Shown here: positions 26,334-34,526 of the stretch, one piece after another
Layout: each line of letters starts with the position of its first letter
How positions within the stretch are numbered: the first letter of the stretch is position 1
NCBI RefSeq assembly: GCF_003258835.1
Contig: NZ_NPEV01000033.1
Location: 1 to 60,674, forward strand
Length of the DNA stretch: 60,674 nt
From: Rhodobium orientis
Lineage (GTDB): Bacteria > Pseudomonadota > Alphaproteobacteria > Rhizobiales > Rhodobiaceae
Direction: 5' to 3'
Program-made: the position numbers and the translations under genes
Notes under the pieces: model-generated
Databases searched by the model: none
What the model saw: the letters and a program-made list of their open reading frames with translations, nothing else
Told to the model about the DNA's origin: nothing

Positions 26334-27509
26334 ATGGCTCTCTCCGAGTTCGCGATTCGCAAAGCCAAGCCGAAGGAAAAGCCTTACCGGATGCCCGATG
26401 GGCTGGGCCTTTATCTGTTGATCCAGCCGAGCGGTTCGAAGCTCTGGCAGATGCGCTACCGGTTCAACAACAAGGAAAACGTCCTCTCCTTCGGACGCTA
26501 TCCTACCATTGGGCTCGCCGCAGCCCGGCGAAAACGCGACGAAGCTAAGGAACTGATTGCCGACGGCATCAATCCGGCAACGCAACGCCGGCTGGACAAG
26601 ATCGCCGCCGAGAATGCCGCCCGCCAGACCTTCGGCCTCATTGCCGACGAGTACCTGGAACGCCTGAAACAGGAAGGCGCAGCGGAAGGCACCCTCACCA
26701 AGACCGAATGGCTCTTGAAGAAGCTCGCAGCTCCGCTTGCCAAGCGACCCATCGCCGAAATCACGCCGGCTGAAATCCTGCACCTTCTGCAACAGATCGA
26801 AAAGAGCGGCCGACGCGAGACCGCCCGCAGGCTAAGGGGCACGATCAGTACCGTTTTCAAGCTGGCGATCGTCACGCTGCGCGCGGAGAGCGATCCAACG
26901 ATCCCACTCCATGGAGCGCTCAAGGCCCCGCAGGTCACCGGGCGGGCCGCCATCACCGACGAGAAGAAGTTCGGCGTGCTGCTGAATGCCCTCGACGACT
27001 ATGACGGCTGGCCGACCATCAAGGCCGCAATCCAGTTCCTCATCCTGACCTGCGTGCGCCCCGGCGAAGTGCGCGGGGCCGTCCGCTCCGAATTCGATCT
27101 CGACAAGGCCGTGTGGCACATCCCGGCCGAGCGCATGAAGATGCGCCAGCCCCATGACGTCCCGCTCTCCCGGCAAGCCCTGGTAGTCCTACGGGGCGTC
27201 TGGTCCTTCTCCGAGCATGCGGAGCTGGTATTCCCGTCCATCCGCTCCAAGCGCCGTCCGCTCTCAGACAACGCCTTCAACGCTGCGCTACGCCGCATGG
27301 GGTACTCCAAAGAGGAAGTCACCGCCCACGGCTTCCGCGTCACCGCGAGCACGATCCTCAATTCACGCGGCTATAATCCCGACGTCATCGAAGCGGTCCT
27401 CGCTCACCAGGACAAGAACAGCATCCGCCGCACCTACAACCGTGCTACTTATTGGGAGCAGCGCGTCGTGCTGATGCAGGACTGGGCGGATTTGTTGGAT
27501 AAGGTTTGA
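26334..27509 (+). CDS. P4-type tyrosine integrase of the 26-kb island
   Basis: 391 residues from ATG 26334 (MALSEFAIRKAKPKEKPYRM). DUF4102 N-terminal arm-binding domain (DGLGLYLLIQPSGSKLWQMRY, FGRYPTIGLAAAR), core-binding domain, and catalytic domain with Arg in LTCVRPGEVRGA, HGFRVTAST (the second catalytic His-x-x-Arg), and AHQDKNSIRRTYNRATY with the Tyr. Family members target tRNA genes. The gene lies just inside attL, reading into the island, which fits the flanking repeats. Confidence 0.95.
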   Translation: MALSEFAIRKAKPKEKPYRMPDGLGLYLLIQPSGSKLWQMRYRFNNKENVLSFGRYPTIGLAAARRKRDEAKELIADGINPATQRRLDKIAAENAARQTFGLIADEYLERLKQEGAAEGTLTKTEWLLKKLAAPLAKRPIAEITPAEILHLLQQIEKSGRRETARRLRGTISTVFKLAIVTLRAESDPTIPLHGALKAPQVTGRAAITDEKKFGVLLNALDDYDGWPTIKAAIQFLILTCVRPGEVRGAVRSEFDLDKAVWHIPAERMKMRQPHDVPLSRQALVVLRGVWSFSEHAELVFPSIRSKRRPLSDNAFNAALRRMGYSKEEVTAHGFRVTASTILNSRGYNPDVIEAVLAHQDKNSIRRTYNRATYWEQRVVLMQDWADLLDKV

Positions 27510-27594
27510 AAATGGAGCTCTTAGTACAAGGTAAAATACGATATTGCAGCGCCATTGACGCTTGTTTTTGTTGGCAGCCAATCTCGATATAATC

Positions 27595-29046
27595 TCACCC
27601 AGACTCTCCTATCGCTTTTTTGTAGGAAAACAGCCCAATTAAAAGGACTATTACGGCAGGAACGAACGCAAGTATTGTAAACACTGGCGCTCCAGAGCCA
27701 TCTTTGCCGATCAAATCATGAGATGAAAGAACGAATATTAGGACAATATAAGTCATCGCAAAGATATCATACAGGCCGGAGCCTTTGACTTTTCCTCTGG
27801 AAAGATTGAAGAAAATCGATGCCGAAAGGTAGGTCGCTGTGGCCCCGAGAGGAGTAAGAATTGTGAACAACGTTTCAATTACTCCTGTCTTAAGATATAA
27901 CAACGCAAGAGCGAGCGGAGTTGATATAAATCCTATTGCGACACATAGTACGCGTGGCCATATTGCCGGCTTATCTGAAGAAGAGTCCAGCCCAATGATA
28001 TCGCCCGTCAGTTGAGAAAGAGCAACGATTGCCGAGTCTATCGTAGTGAACACTATGGAAGTGAGGCCGATTAATACAATTGCACCAACAATAATTCTAT
28101 ATAACTCGTTTCCATCGAGTATTTCTCTGAAAAATCCGTCCATACCGACGTTTCCGCCTGATGAAAAGATTAGACCAAGAAAAACAATCAGAGAGATTAA
28201 AATAGCTTGGCACAATCCGCTTATCCAAAAAGTCAAAGAGTTTTCGGAGCTTTGTCTTGTTCTTGTAGAGACGCTATTAATAATATTGTACAATTGCGTA
28301 GATAAAGCTGTCAGAAAGATTGCAGCCAGCCCAGCCGCAGATGTCCAACTTAAGCTCGGCGTTAATGAATAGACGGAACCGAGAATTCCCGTGGAATCCT
28401 GCGGGCTATAAGATTCAACCCCAAAATAGAACAATATTATCAACAATATTATTATTGACACGCCTTGAAAAATATCCGTCTTCAAAGCAGCAGGGAATCC
28501 GCCAATAGAGGTATAGGCGATAGCCAGCCCTCCAAGTAAAAGAGCAATAAAATACATATCATAACCCCGGCTTCCCAAGCCAAATACCGCTGCCAAATAC
28601 GTGGCTGACATCCAGAGTTCAAATGCTATAAGAGCAACAAATACAACAACTCTGGCTATGTTGTAAAAAATTATAATCTTGCTGAAATTGAATGATCTAT
28701 CAAAAAACCGGGAGAAATTTAATTGTCGATGTTCGTCTTTCGGTCCGCCTGCCGAATCAGCAAATCTCGAAATGAACTTTTCAAGTGAGCCCAATGCGAA
28801 ATAACCTGCAAGTACGCCTAACGGGCTGACAAAAGCACCTAATCCAAAAGTAGCGCCAGATGTCGTTTGGTATGCAAACCCAGTTCCAAGCGTCACGCCG
28901 CCAAAAATGATTGAAAACAATGCTCTTGTTCTGTTCTTTACAGCGAAAAAGCCAGCAGGACTAATTGTTGACGAATATGAAAAAATGGCGATCAAAAAGT
29001 ATGTACTCAGGACCGCTAAAAAGAAGTAAGTGAGCTGCTCAATCAT
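27595..29046 (-). CDS. sodium/solute symporter-like membrane protein
   Basis: 483 residues, mostly hydrophobic with about 13 transmembrane helices. AYTSIGGFPAALKTDIFQGV matches the SSS-family block (T-x-x-GG, then TD-x-x-Q), and the N-terminal layout (signal-less first helix, short charged loop NRTRALFS) also fits. Cargo is not predictable. Codon and base use are strikingly AT-rich compared with the GC-rich neighbours, as for the next gene, so the pair came from a different donor. Confidence 0.75.
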   Translation of the reverse strand: MIEQLTYFFLAVLSTYFLIAIFSYSSTISPAGFFAVKNRTRALFSIIFGGVTLGTGFAYQTTSGATFGLGAFVSPLGVLAGYFALGSLEKFISRFADSAGGPKDEHRQLNFSRFFDRSFNFSKIIIFYNIARVVVFVALIAFELWMSATYLAAVFGLGSRGYDMYFIALLLGGLAIAYTSIGGFPAALKTDIFQGVSIIILLIILFYFGVESYSPQDSTGILGSVYSLTPSLSWTSAAGLAAIFLTALSTQLYNIINSVSTRTRQSSENSLTFWISGLCQAILISLIVFLGLIFSSGGNVGMDGFFREILDGNELYRIIVGAIVLIGLTSIVFTTIDSAIVALSQLTGDIIGLDSSSDKPAIWPRVLCVAIGFISTPLALALLYLKTGVIETLFTILTPLGATATYLSASIFFNLSRGKVKGSGLYDIFAMTYIVLIFVLSSHDLIGKDGSGAPVFTILAFVPAVIVLLIGLFSYKKAIGESG

Positions 29047-29183
29047 TGCGATTTCCGAATATTAATATATTGACATTGCCACCATCAACGTCAAGGATGA
29101 GTATAATTATGTAATCTTCGCTGGCGAATCCGGCTCCGCCTACCGTAAAATAGCGAATAATCGGATCGCGTCGAGCACGCATT

Positions 29184-29888
29184 TCATTCCTCCTGCGCTG
29201 AATGGCGAATTTTGGGTGGCTCGGTTAAGCTGCTCGCCATGCCTGTCAATACGTCATAAGCCTGCGCCAGCCTCCATAAAGAACCACCTGTACATCCTAT
29301 CATGAACACACAAAAAGTCACGAACGCGACCATGACGAACTCAACCTGAACAATGACGGGAGTTGAGAATATAACCATAGAAAGCAACCCCAGTAAAAAG
29401 CAAAAAATATCGGTAATAGGAACATTCTGAATTTCGGAGTACAAACTATTTTCCGATAATTTTATCCTTTTTAAGAGATTTAGTAAAAAAATCCTTTCGG
29501 CCACCAAAAGAAGGGAAATAAATGAGATAAATACAAAAATATAATCTGCGTTCGATGGCGTCATAATTTTTACTGAGAGGAGCAAGACCAACAAAACTCT
29601 AATGTAACGCGAAGCGTATAAAAAAAATCTATTCGGCTGAAATTGAAATTCAATATTTTGACTAGATTTTTTTTCCAGTAACAAATAGGAAGAAAATATA
29701 TATAGGACAAAAGACACAAGCAGCCAATTAAGAATGGCTGGCACAAGACGCTTGCCTTCGTCGGAAAAAAGGTTGTCAAATATATTCAATGTATCTAGAT
29801 CAAAGCCATTCCACATCTTTATGAGCGAAGCAATTAGCAGAAATAGATAGGCAAAAGGAAATACGTTGATTTGCTTATATTCAAACAT
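29184..29888 (-). CDS. AT-rich polytopic membrane protein, unknown
   Basis: 234 residues with about six hydrophobic segments (for example FAYLFLLIASLIKMW, FVLYIFSSYLLL, IFVFISFISLLLV, IFCFLLGLLSMVIF, FVMVAFVTFCVFMIGC). No family recognised. It lies upstream of the symporter-like gene on the same strand with a 137-base gap, and shares its low GC content; the two probably travelled together and may work together at the inner membrane. Confidence 0.65.
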   Translation of the reverse strand: MFEYKQINVFPFAYLFLLIASLIKMWNGFDLDTLNIFDNLFSDEGKRLVPAILNWLLVSFVLYIFSSYLLLEKKSSQNIEFQFQPNRFFLYASRYIRVLLVLLLSVKIMTPSNADYIFVFISFISLLLVAERIFLLNLLKRIKLSENSLYSEIQNVPITDIFCFLLGLLSMVIFSTPVIVQVEFVMVAFVTFCVFMIGCTGGSLWRLAQAYDVLTGMASSLTEPPKIRHSAQEE

Positions 29889-30025
29889 GGCGTTTTTTTA
29901 ACTCAAAAAATCATACCTGCCCTTTAGTCGCGCCGCACGCGTTTGGAAGTCGAGCGTGCATTCGCAGCCTACGGATGTGACACGGGTAGCGCAATCTTTT
30001 TTGGGGTGCATGTGGGCTAGAAAAC

Positions 30026-30637
30026 TTAGTTTTTTGACCACATCCTCTCCGCAATCGCGATTTCCTCGTTCCCCACAACATCCGCATAGATGGCCGTCGT
30101 CGTCATGTTGGCGTGGCCGAGCCATCGCTGCACCAGATTGAGTGGCACGCCGGATTGCACGGCATGGACCCCAAAGCTGTGACGCAGTCCCTTCGGCGAG
30201 GCATGCGGACCGGCGATTCCTGCTTCACTCATCGCATGCTTCACCCGTCCCCACGCCGTCGTCCGGCTCCAAGGCCACAATCGGGTTGTCGTGGCGAGTG
30301 AGCGGTCTTGCTGGATCAGCGCAATGTGGTGGGTGTCTTCAAGCTCCGCGATCAATGACGTCGGAACCGGTACCTCGCGAACAACGAAGCGGTCGCGCTT
30401 CTTGAGCGAACGGATGGACACCACGCCGATCGAAGCCTGAATGGACGCAGGCGTGAGCGCGAGCGCCTCGGAAATGCGGCAACCCGTGTAGAGCAAGGTT
30501 TGGCAGAGGGACCGCGTTCGGCCGTCCATTGAATGCGCGGCATCCAGAAACCGCTGGCGCTCCTCGGCGTTCAGGTATTTCCGCCCCCCATCGGGGCGGT
30601 AGAGCTGCATGTGGTTGATTGGCTGCATGAGCATCAT
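30026..30637 (-). CDS. short tyrosine recombinase
   Basis: About 203 residues (start among MMLMQPINHM near 30637). It is only a catalytic domain plus a short N-terminus: Arg in YTGCRISEALAL, a late KGLRHSFGVHAV and WLGHANMTTTAIYADV with the Tyr. Length and sequence fit the XerD-like short integrases carried by plasmids and mobile islands. Two related palindromic sites lie 120 to 280 bases upstream and are candidate substrates. Confidence 0.88.
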   Translation of the reverse strand: MMLMQPINHMQLYRPDGGRKYLNAEERQRFLDAAHSMDGRTRSLCQTLLYTGCRISEALALTPASIQASIGVVSIRSLKKRDRFVVREVPVPTSLIAELEDTHHIALIQQDRSLATTTRLWPWSRTTAWGRVKHAMSEAGIAGPHASPKGLRHSFGVHAVQSGVPLNLVQRWLGHANMTTTAIYADVVGNEEIAIAERMWSKN

Positions 30638-30755
30638 CGCGCACTCATGCACGCGCGAAGCGGCCGGCGCGCCGCCTGGGCATGGCCGTGCGTCGCAGCA
30701 TTTCCGATGTAGGTGGTGGTCCAGTGCGTTTGGGGGCTTTGGGGCGCTCTGCGGC

Positions 30756-30778
30756 GAACGAAATTGCTAATTTCGTTC
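30756..30778 (+). repeat. palindromic site 1, possible recombinase core site
   Basis: GAACGAAA and TTTCGTTC arms around the 7-base centre TTGCTAA. Matches the reverse complement of site 2 at 30897-30919 at 20 of 23 positions. Confidence 0.6.
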
Positions 30779-30896
30779 AGACACCCAACCTCCCTGCGTG
30801 CCGCCGTTTCTCGGCCTCCACGCCCTCCCTGCATACACGACACGGTGCATATGAGCAATAATAAATACGCTGTTTTCGCGTCTTTCGTGCGCGATC

Positions 30897-30919
30897 GAAC
30901 AATATTAGCAATTTTGTTC
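30897..30919 (-). repeat. palindromic site 2, inverted partner of site 1
   Basis: GAACAATA and TTTTGTTC arms around centre TTAGCAA, which is the reverse complement of the site 1 centre. Direct orientation matches site 1 at only 17 of 23 positions, so the two are in inverted orientation. Confidence 0.6.
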
Positions 30920-31045
30920 AGATAATCAACTTTGCGATCAAAGCATGAATACCGATTAGTTAAGCTGTAACGGGATCATATATCGTAATTAGATATCTTT
31001 TCTACTTTCGGTAGACCATTCTGAGGTTTTGGAGGAACGGGGGAT

Positions 31046-31867
31046 ATGAAGTACATAGTCATTGGATTGGTGGCCGTCGCACTTCTGGGGTGCCAAACGA
31101 CGGTGCCCGCACCTGCGCCGACACCGGACACGCACTCGGTTGTTGCACCGAGCGCTGATGTGCCGAGTGACGTCGCGGAATTCTCTGGCGTCTGGACCGG
31201 CAGTTGGGACGTTGCCGGAGGGCCACCACTCGACGCCAACCTCACCGTACAAACCGTCAGCGCCACGGGCCACGTGACGGCGTTGTATGCGGTTGGAGAC
31301 TCCGCACGAGACCAATTCAGTGCACACAGCACACCGGTCTCCGGCGACATCACCGGCAACACCTTGACGCTCGATCCGTTCAAGAATGGCGCGCAGGCCT
31401 CGTACACGATGATGCCTGATGGATCGCTCCAGGGGCGGTACGAGCGAAGCGGTCAGACGGCTCACGGAACGTTTCTGAAACAGGAAGCCGCACCACAAAC
31501 GGTGCAGCCGGCCCCAACCGCTTACGCAGCTCCCCAAGGGCCTGAACCGAGTTGCCGGTTTCGCTGGCGCATTGTGGCACCGGGCACGCAAGACGTGGTG
31601 GAAGGCAGCATGCGGGTCAAAGCGAACCAGCCATGCCGCACACGCCACATAGGCCGGGTTGGACGTCGTTGGACGTATCACAGCGTCGCCATCACCAGGC
31701 CGCCCAACAACGGACTGCTCTTAACGGCCGGCAGGATGGGCATTCGGTTCGTACCCAATCCGGGCTTCACGGGCACAGACACTGCGGACATCACCGTCAC
31801 GCTGAAACGAGCCGGAAGCGGCGAATTGGTGCCGACCATCGTACGCACGAGCATTCAGGTTGAGTGA
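31046..31867 (+). CDS. putative outer-membrane lipoprotein
   Basis: 273 residues. Lipoprotein signal with lipobox LLGC (MKYIVIGLVAVALLGCQTT), then a Pro/Thr-rich linker, a lipocalin-like beta domain (FSGVWTGSWDVAG ... LTLDPFKNGAQASYTM..GRYERSGQTAHGTF) and a C-terminal Ig/cadherin-like segment (PPNNGLLLTAGRMGIRFVPN). Function unknown. Followed by a second lipoprotein gene 68 bases downstream on the same strand. Confidence 0.75.
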   Translation: MKYIVIGLVAVALLGCQTTVPAPAPTPDTHSVVAPSADVPSDVAEFSGVWTGSWDVAGGPPLDANLTVQTVSATGHVTALYAVGDSARDQFSAHSTPVSGDITGNTLTLDPFKNGAQASYTMMPDGSLQGRYERSGQTAHGTFLKQEAAPQTVQPAPTAYAAPQGPEPSCRFRWRIVAPGTQDVVEGSMRVKANQPCRTRHIGRVGRRWTYHSVAITRPPNNGLLLTAGRMGIRFVPNPGFTGTDTADITVTLKRAGSGELVPTIVRTSIQVE

Positions 31868-31935
31868 GCGATCGATGCCGGCCTCGGGTTCCGTGTTGCG
31901 AGGTACCGGGCCAGACGCTCAAAAGGGGGGCGCAT

Positions 31936-32322
31936 ATGAAGGGCTTTCAATTCATTGTGGCTGCCGGCCTCCTGGCCGGGTGTGCATCCGCCGCACCAAA
32001 TGCCTTTGATATCCAGAAGAACATTGCCGCCAAGACCGAGCGCGCGAATTGCGCGGAGCTCCGCCAGCACATGGTGGCCTCGCTGAAGGCTTTGGAGAAG
32101 TCCAAGCAGACGCAGGCCACCGGAGATGCCGCCACGGTCGCCGGGATGGCCGTCAGCGCGATACCGGTCGTGGGTCTGGTAGGGCCGCTCGTATCCGGCG
32201 CAGGCATCGCCGGACAGGTGGACGGCACCTACGGAAAGATCGAGCCCGAACTACTCTATCGCGAAAGCTACCGCCTCTACGAGGAGAAAGGGTGCAGGCC
32301 GCGCGTCACCTTTGGCGAGTGA
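31936..32322 (+). CDS. small putative lipoprotein
   Basis: 128 residues from ATG 31936, preceded by a GGGGGG-type purine run. Lipobox LLAGC after a short hydrophobic core. The middle contains a small hydrophobic stretch (VAGMAVSAIPVVGLVGPLVSGAGIAG) that looks like a glycine-zipper membrane segment. Four Cys in the mature chain. Unknown function; likely cotranscribed with the lipoprotein before it. Confidence 0.7.
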   Translation: MKGFQFIVAAGLLAGCASAAPNAFDIQKNIAAKTERANCAELRQHMVASLKALEKSKQTQATGDAATVAGMAVSAIPVVGLVGPLVSGAGIAGQVDGTYGKIEPELLYRESYRLYEEKGCRPRVTFGE

Positions 32323-32364
32323 GCATATGCCCAGATTCAACCGGACATCGAAGGGCTCGCTGCG

Positions 32365-32640
32365 CTACCCGAACAGGTCGGCGTGGCTGCCGGTGCGCTC
32401 AAACACGACGGTGTTTGCTTCGTCATCGAGCCAATAGATCAGGAGCCAGTCGGGCGCGATGTGGCACTCCCAATATCCGGAATACGCTCCCGCCAATTTG
32501 TGCGGCCGCAAGGCATCCGGAACGTCAGCATCATTTTCAATCAGACGAATAGCGTTTTGCAACCGGCCAAGGCGCCAGCCACGCTTTGCGCACAGCTTGT
32601 AGTCCTTGCGAAATTTGTTCGTGAAAACGGACTGACGCAT
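32365..32640 (-). CDS. yafQ: YafQ-family mRNA interferase toxin
   Basis: 91 residues of RelE/YafQ fold: FTNKFRKDYKLCAKRG, the LRPHKLAGAYSGYWECHI block and PDWLLIYWLDDE, ending FERTGSHADLF. The conserved His (RPHKL, GSHADLF) and Asp positions of YafQ are present. Cuts mRNA on the ribosome when free of antitoxin. Six bases after the antitoxin stop, as usual for the pair. Confidence 0.92.
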   Translation of the reverse strand: MRQSVFTNKFRKDYKLCAKRGWRLGRLQNAIRLIENDADVPDALRPHKLAGAYSGYWECHIAPDWLLIYWLDDEANTVVFERTGSHADLFG

Positions 32641-32646
32641 ACACCG

Positions 32647-32940
32647 TTAGCTATCCGATTCCGCCGCGACTTCCTCGTCCATTTCCTTGAAAAACGCCTC
32701 GGACGAGCGGTACGTCTTGAGCCGCCCCGCCTTGTAGTCCGCCGCACTCTCTTTCAAAGCGGCAGCGGTCTCTTCGTTTGGAATGCGGGCGTCAAACGGC
32801 AGACCCTTCCGCATGATGAGCTGGCGGAACGTCATGCTGATGAACTCCGACGTCGAAAGGCCGAGCTGCTTCAAGACAGTTTCGCCTTCCTCTTTCAACT
32901 CGGGCTCGACCCGCGCACGGATCATCGCCGTTTTTGCCAT
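32647..32940 (-). CDS. dinJ: DinJ/RelB-family antitoxin
   Basis: 97 residues from ATG 32940 (another ATG at 32955 in frame). N-terminal ribbon-helix-helix AKTAMIRARVEPELKEEGE, then GLSTSEFISMTFRQLIMRKGLPF, the DinJ signature. The acidic C-terminus wraps the toxin. Probably represses its own operon through the RHH domain. Confidence 0.92.
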   Translation of the reverse strand: MAKTAMIRARVEPELKEEGETVLKQLGLSTSEFISMTFRQLIMRKGLPFDARIPNEETAAALKESAADYKAGRLKTYRSSEAFFKEMDEEVAAESDS

Positions 32941-33028
32941 TTTGACTAAGCTCATATCTCGTTTGTTATTGAGTGCGTGTATTGTAGCACGAATGGGGAA
33001 CACGGCAAGCTCCGGGGTCTCCCCCCCC

Positions 33029-33103
33029 CTCCACCAAACGCTAGCAACGCTCCCGCGCTCCCTCAAGGACAAGCCCTCCGGGTGGCTTCGCCATCCTTGA
33101 CCG
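33029..33103 (+). repeat. dispersed intergenic repeat, copy 1
   Basis: About 75 bases starting CTCCACCAAACGCTAGCAAC, closely matched at 55772-55847. Contains an internal stem (CAAGGA...TCCTTG and AAGCC...GGCTT). Confidence 0.75.
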
Positions 33104-33234
33104 AGTGCGGGCGCCTTGCTCATCCGGTTGGCAGGGTCGGGACGAAAGGATGGGCGCCCCGGTCGAACCAAAGGATGAAACGGAAAACCGCCGGCAAGAT
33201 GAGATGCCAGCGGTATGAAGCGGACATGGTGTCG

Positions 33235-33702
33235 TTAGAACTGGTGTGGCGATCCGTCGATGATGCCGAGCGCCAGCGCCAGGGCGTCGATGTAGACGGC
33301 ATTTCGCGGTTCGCTCTCCCAGATCGGCGGTCGCTTCGGCATCCAGGGGCCGATCTCGGGGAAGCGTTTGGCAAGCGCAGCCGCTTCTTCATACTTGTTC
33401 TTGTACGTCCGAATCCGTGGCAGGACGATGTCGTTGAGGACGCGGTTGCGCGCCACCCGAGCAACGGCGGCGATCACCTGCCGGGTGCGCTCGCCCTTCC
33501 GCGAACCCTCTGGGATTTTCTCCGTAATCACCACATCCGGTCGGAGCTCATCAATCCAACGCTTGGCCTGCGCGGCAGCAAACTCCGGCGACCGGCTGGC
33601 CTTTCCGGACATCGCCCAGTGCTTCAACGTCTTTCCTACAAACAACACGTAGCCGATCCGTCCCGTCCCTGCGGCGACGGCCATGACCCTAAGCCGCCCC
33701 AT
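33235..33702 (-). CDS. RuvC/RNase H-fold-like protein
   Basis: 155 residues. The layout suggests a RuvC-like resolvase fold: strand-rich VMAVAAGTGRIGYVLF, then DVVITEKIP with the second-strand Glu, and a late NAVYIDALALALG helix with Asp. The first catalytic Asp expected in strand 1 is not obvious (Ala there), so activity is doubtful. It overlaps the XRE regulator by 14 bases and belongs to the same transcript. Found widely on mobile elements, by my recollection, but not well described. Confidence 0.6.
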   Translation of the reverse strand: MGRLRVMAVAAGTGRIGYVLFVGKTLKHWAMSGKASRSPEFAAAQAKRWIDELRPDVVITEKIPEGSRKGERTRQVIAAVARVARNRVLNDIVLPRIRTYKNKYEEAAALAKRFPEIGPWMPKRPPIWESEPRNAVYIDALALALGIIDGSPHQF

Positions 33703-34042
33703 GGTCGCGTGTGTCTAGGGTGTCTAATCGAACGGCGAGCAGGTCGAGCGTGTGGGTGCGATTGAGACCGCTCAGCCGTGGTCCGGTCTCGGCCGGCAAG
33801 GTCGCCAGCCGTTTGCGGAGCGTCGGGCGCACGTCTTCACACGCGCTCCCGAACAGGCTTTCAAACGGTCGCCCGTAGAGGAGCGTCAGGATGCAGATAT
33901 CTTCCACCCCGAGCGGATGGTGACCCTGTTCGATCCGCGAAATCTTCGAGCGGTGAACGTCTAGCAAATGTGCGCAGTCTCGCTGCGACAGACCCGACTT
34001 GTGGCGCGCCACTTTCAGGTCAAAAGCGAAGCCTTTGGACAT
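33689..34042 (-). CDS. XRE-family transcriptional regulator
   Basis: 117 residues with an N-terminal helix-turn-helix of the XRE/Cro type: LKVARHKSGLSQRDCAHLLDVHRSKISRIEQG, followed by a linker and ~50 residues of unknown C-terminal region. Reads away from the large palindrome at 34151-34233, which could be its operator. First gene of a two-gene operon with the RuvC-like protein. Confidence 0.88.
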   Translation of the reverse strand: MSKGFAFDLKVARHKSGLSQRDCAHLLDVHRSKISRIEQGHHPLGVEDICILTLLYGRPFESLFGSACEDVRPTLRKRLATLPAETGPRLSGLNRTHTLDLLAVRLDTLDTRDHGAA

Positions 34043-34150
34043 AAGAAGTGATGATGTTTATGTGCTGATACGGTGCCAGTGTACGGGACAGAATCCGCCA
34101 TCCTAGACCACACCGTGTGCACAACGCGCACATCGAGACGGATAGGACAC

Positions 34151-34233
34151 ATCACACCACCCGGTCTCGATGATCGTTTCCGTGGCGGAGGGGTGGAACC
34201 CCTCCGCACCGACCACCGAGACCGGGTGGTGAT
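34151..34233. repeat. long nested inverted repeat
   Basis: Outer arms 34151-34169 (ATCACACCACCCGGTCTCG) and 34217-34233, pairing over 17 bases with one bulged base; inner arms GCGGAGGGG (34185-34193) and CCCCTCCGC (34199-34207) around a 5-base loop. No T-run follows, so it is not a standard terminator. Candidate oriT, replication origin or operator in a gap between the divergent XRE and recombinase genes. Confidence 0.75.
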
Positions 34234-34361
34234 GCTACCCTCTCACGTGTTCCCTGATGCCGGAAAGGCTACCGGATCAGCACACCATCACAAGACGGCA
34301 CGCTGTTCAGTGCGCGCACCAAAGGCGGTCTTTCCGCCATTCGCCGAGACGCTACCCTCTA

Positions 34362-34526
34362 CGCATGCGCAAGCACGTTCCTCTCTCGCGGCAAGTCGAG
34401 CGGCACCTCGAATATTGCCGGCAAGTCGCAAAAGACATGATGCGTTCCGGCACATGGCCGTGGAAGCACGATTCGACTCTTTCGGAGGATTTGTTAGAGT
34501 CCGAGGATATTGATCCGCATGTATGA
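34362..34526 (+). CDS. small protein coupled to serine recombinase
   Basis: 54 residues from ATG 34362 (MRKHVPLSRQVERHLEYCRQ start, acidic end EDLLESEDIDPHV). Its TGA overlaps the recombinase ATG by three bases (ATGA). Basic helix-rich N-terminus, acidic C-terminus; could be a directionality factor or leader cistron. No family recognised. Confidence 0.55.
   Translation, partial: RMRKHVPLSRQVERHLEYCRQVAKDMMRSGTWPWKHDSTLSEDLLESEDIDPHV

Larger units (their letters stand above)
30638..31045. other. non-coding region with two palindromic sites
   Basis: About 400 bases without a convincing gene, between the recombinase and a divergent lipoprotein gene. Apart from the two sites at 30756 and 30897 and presumed promoters, I see nothing definite. 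Confidence 0.45.

Noticed and set aside
26120-26368. Minus-strand small frame over the att site (and its twin at 51880-52086)
   Set aside because: Generated by the tRNA end sequence; the GAQGRNR peptide is a well-known annotation artefact of such sites.
33104-33234. Upstream extension of the DinJ antitoxin (to 33171)
   Set aside because: Family start is at AKTAMIRARV; extension is low-complexity and covers the dispersed repeat.
34151-34233. Rho-independent terminator
   Set aside because: Stem is strong but there is no T-run on either side, and both flanking genes read away from it.
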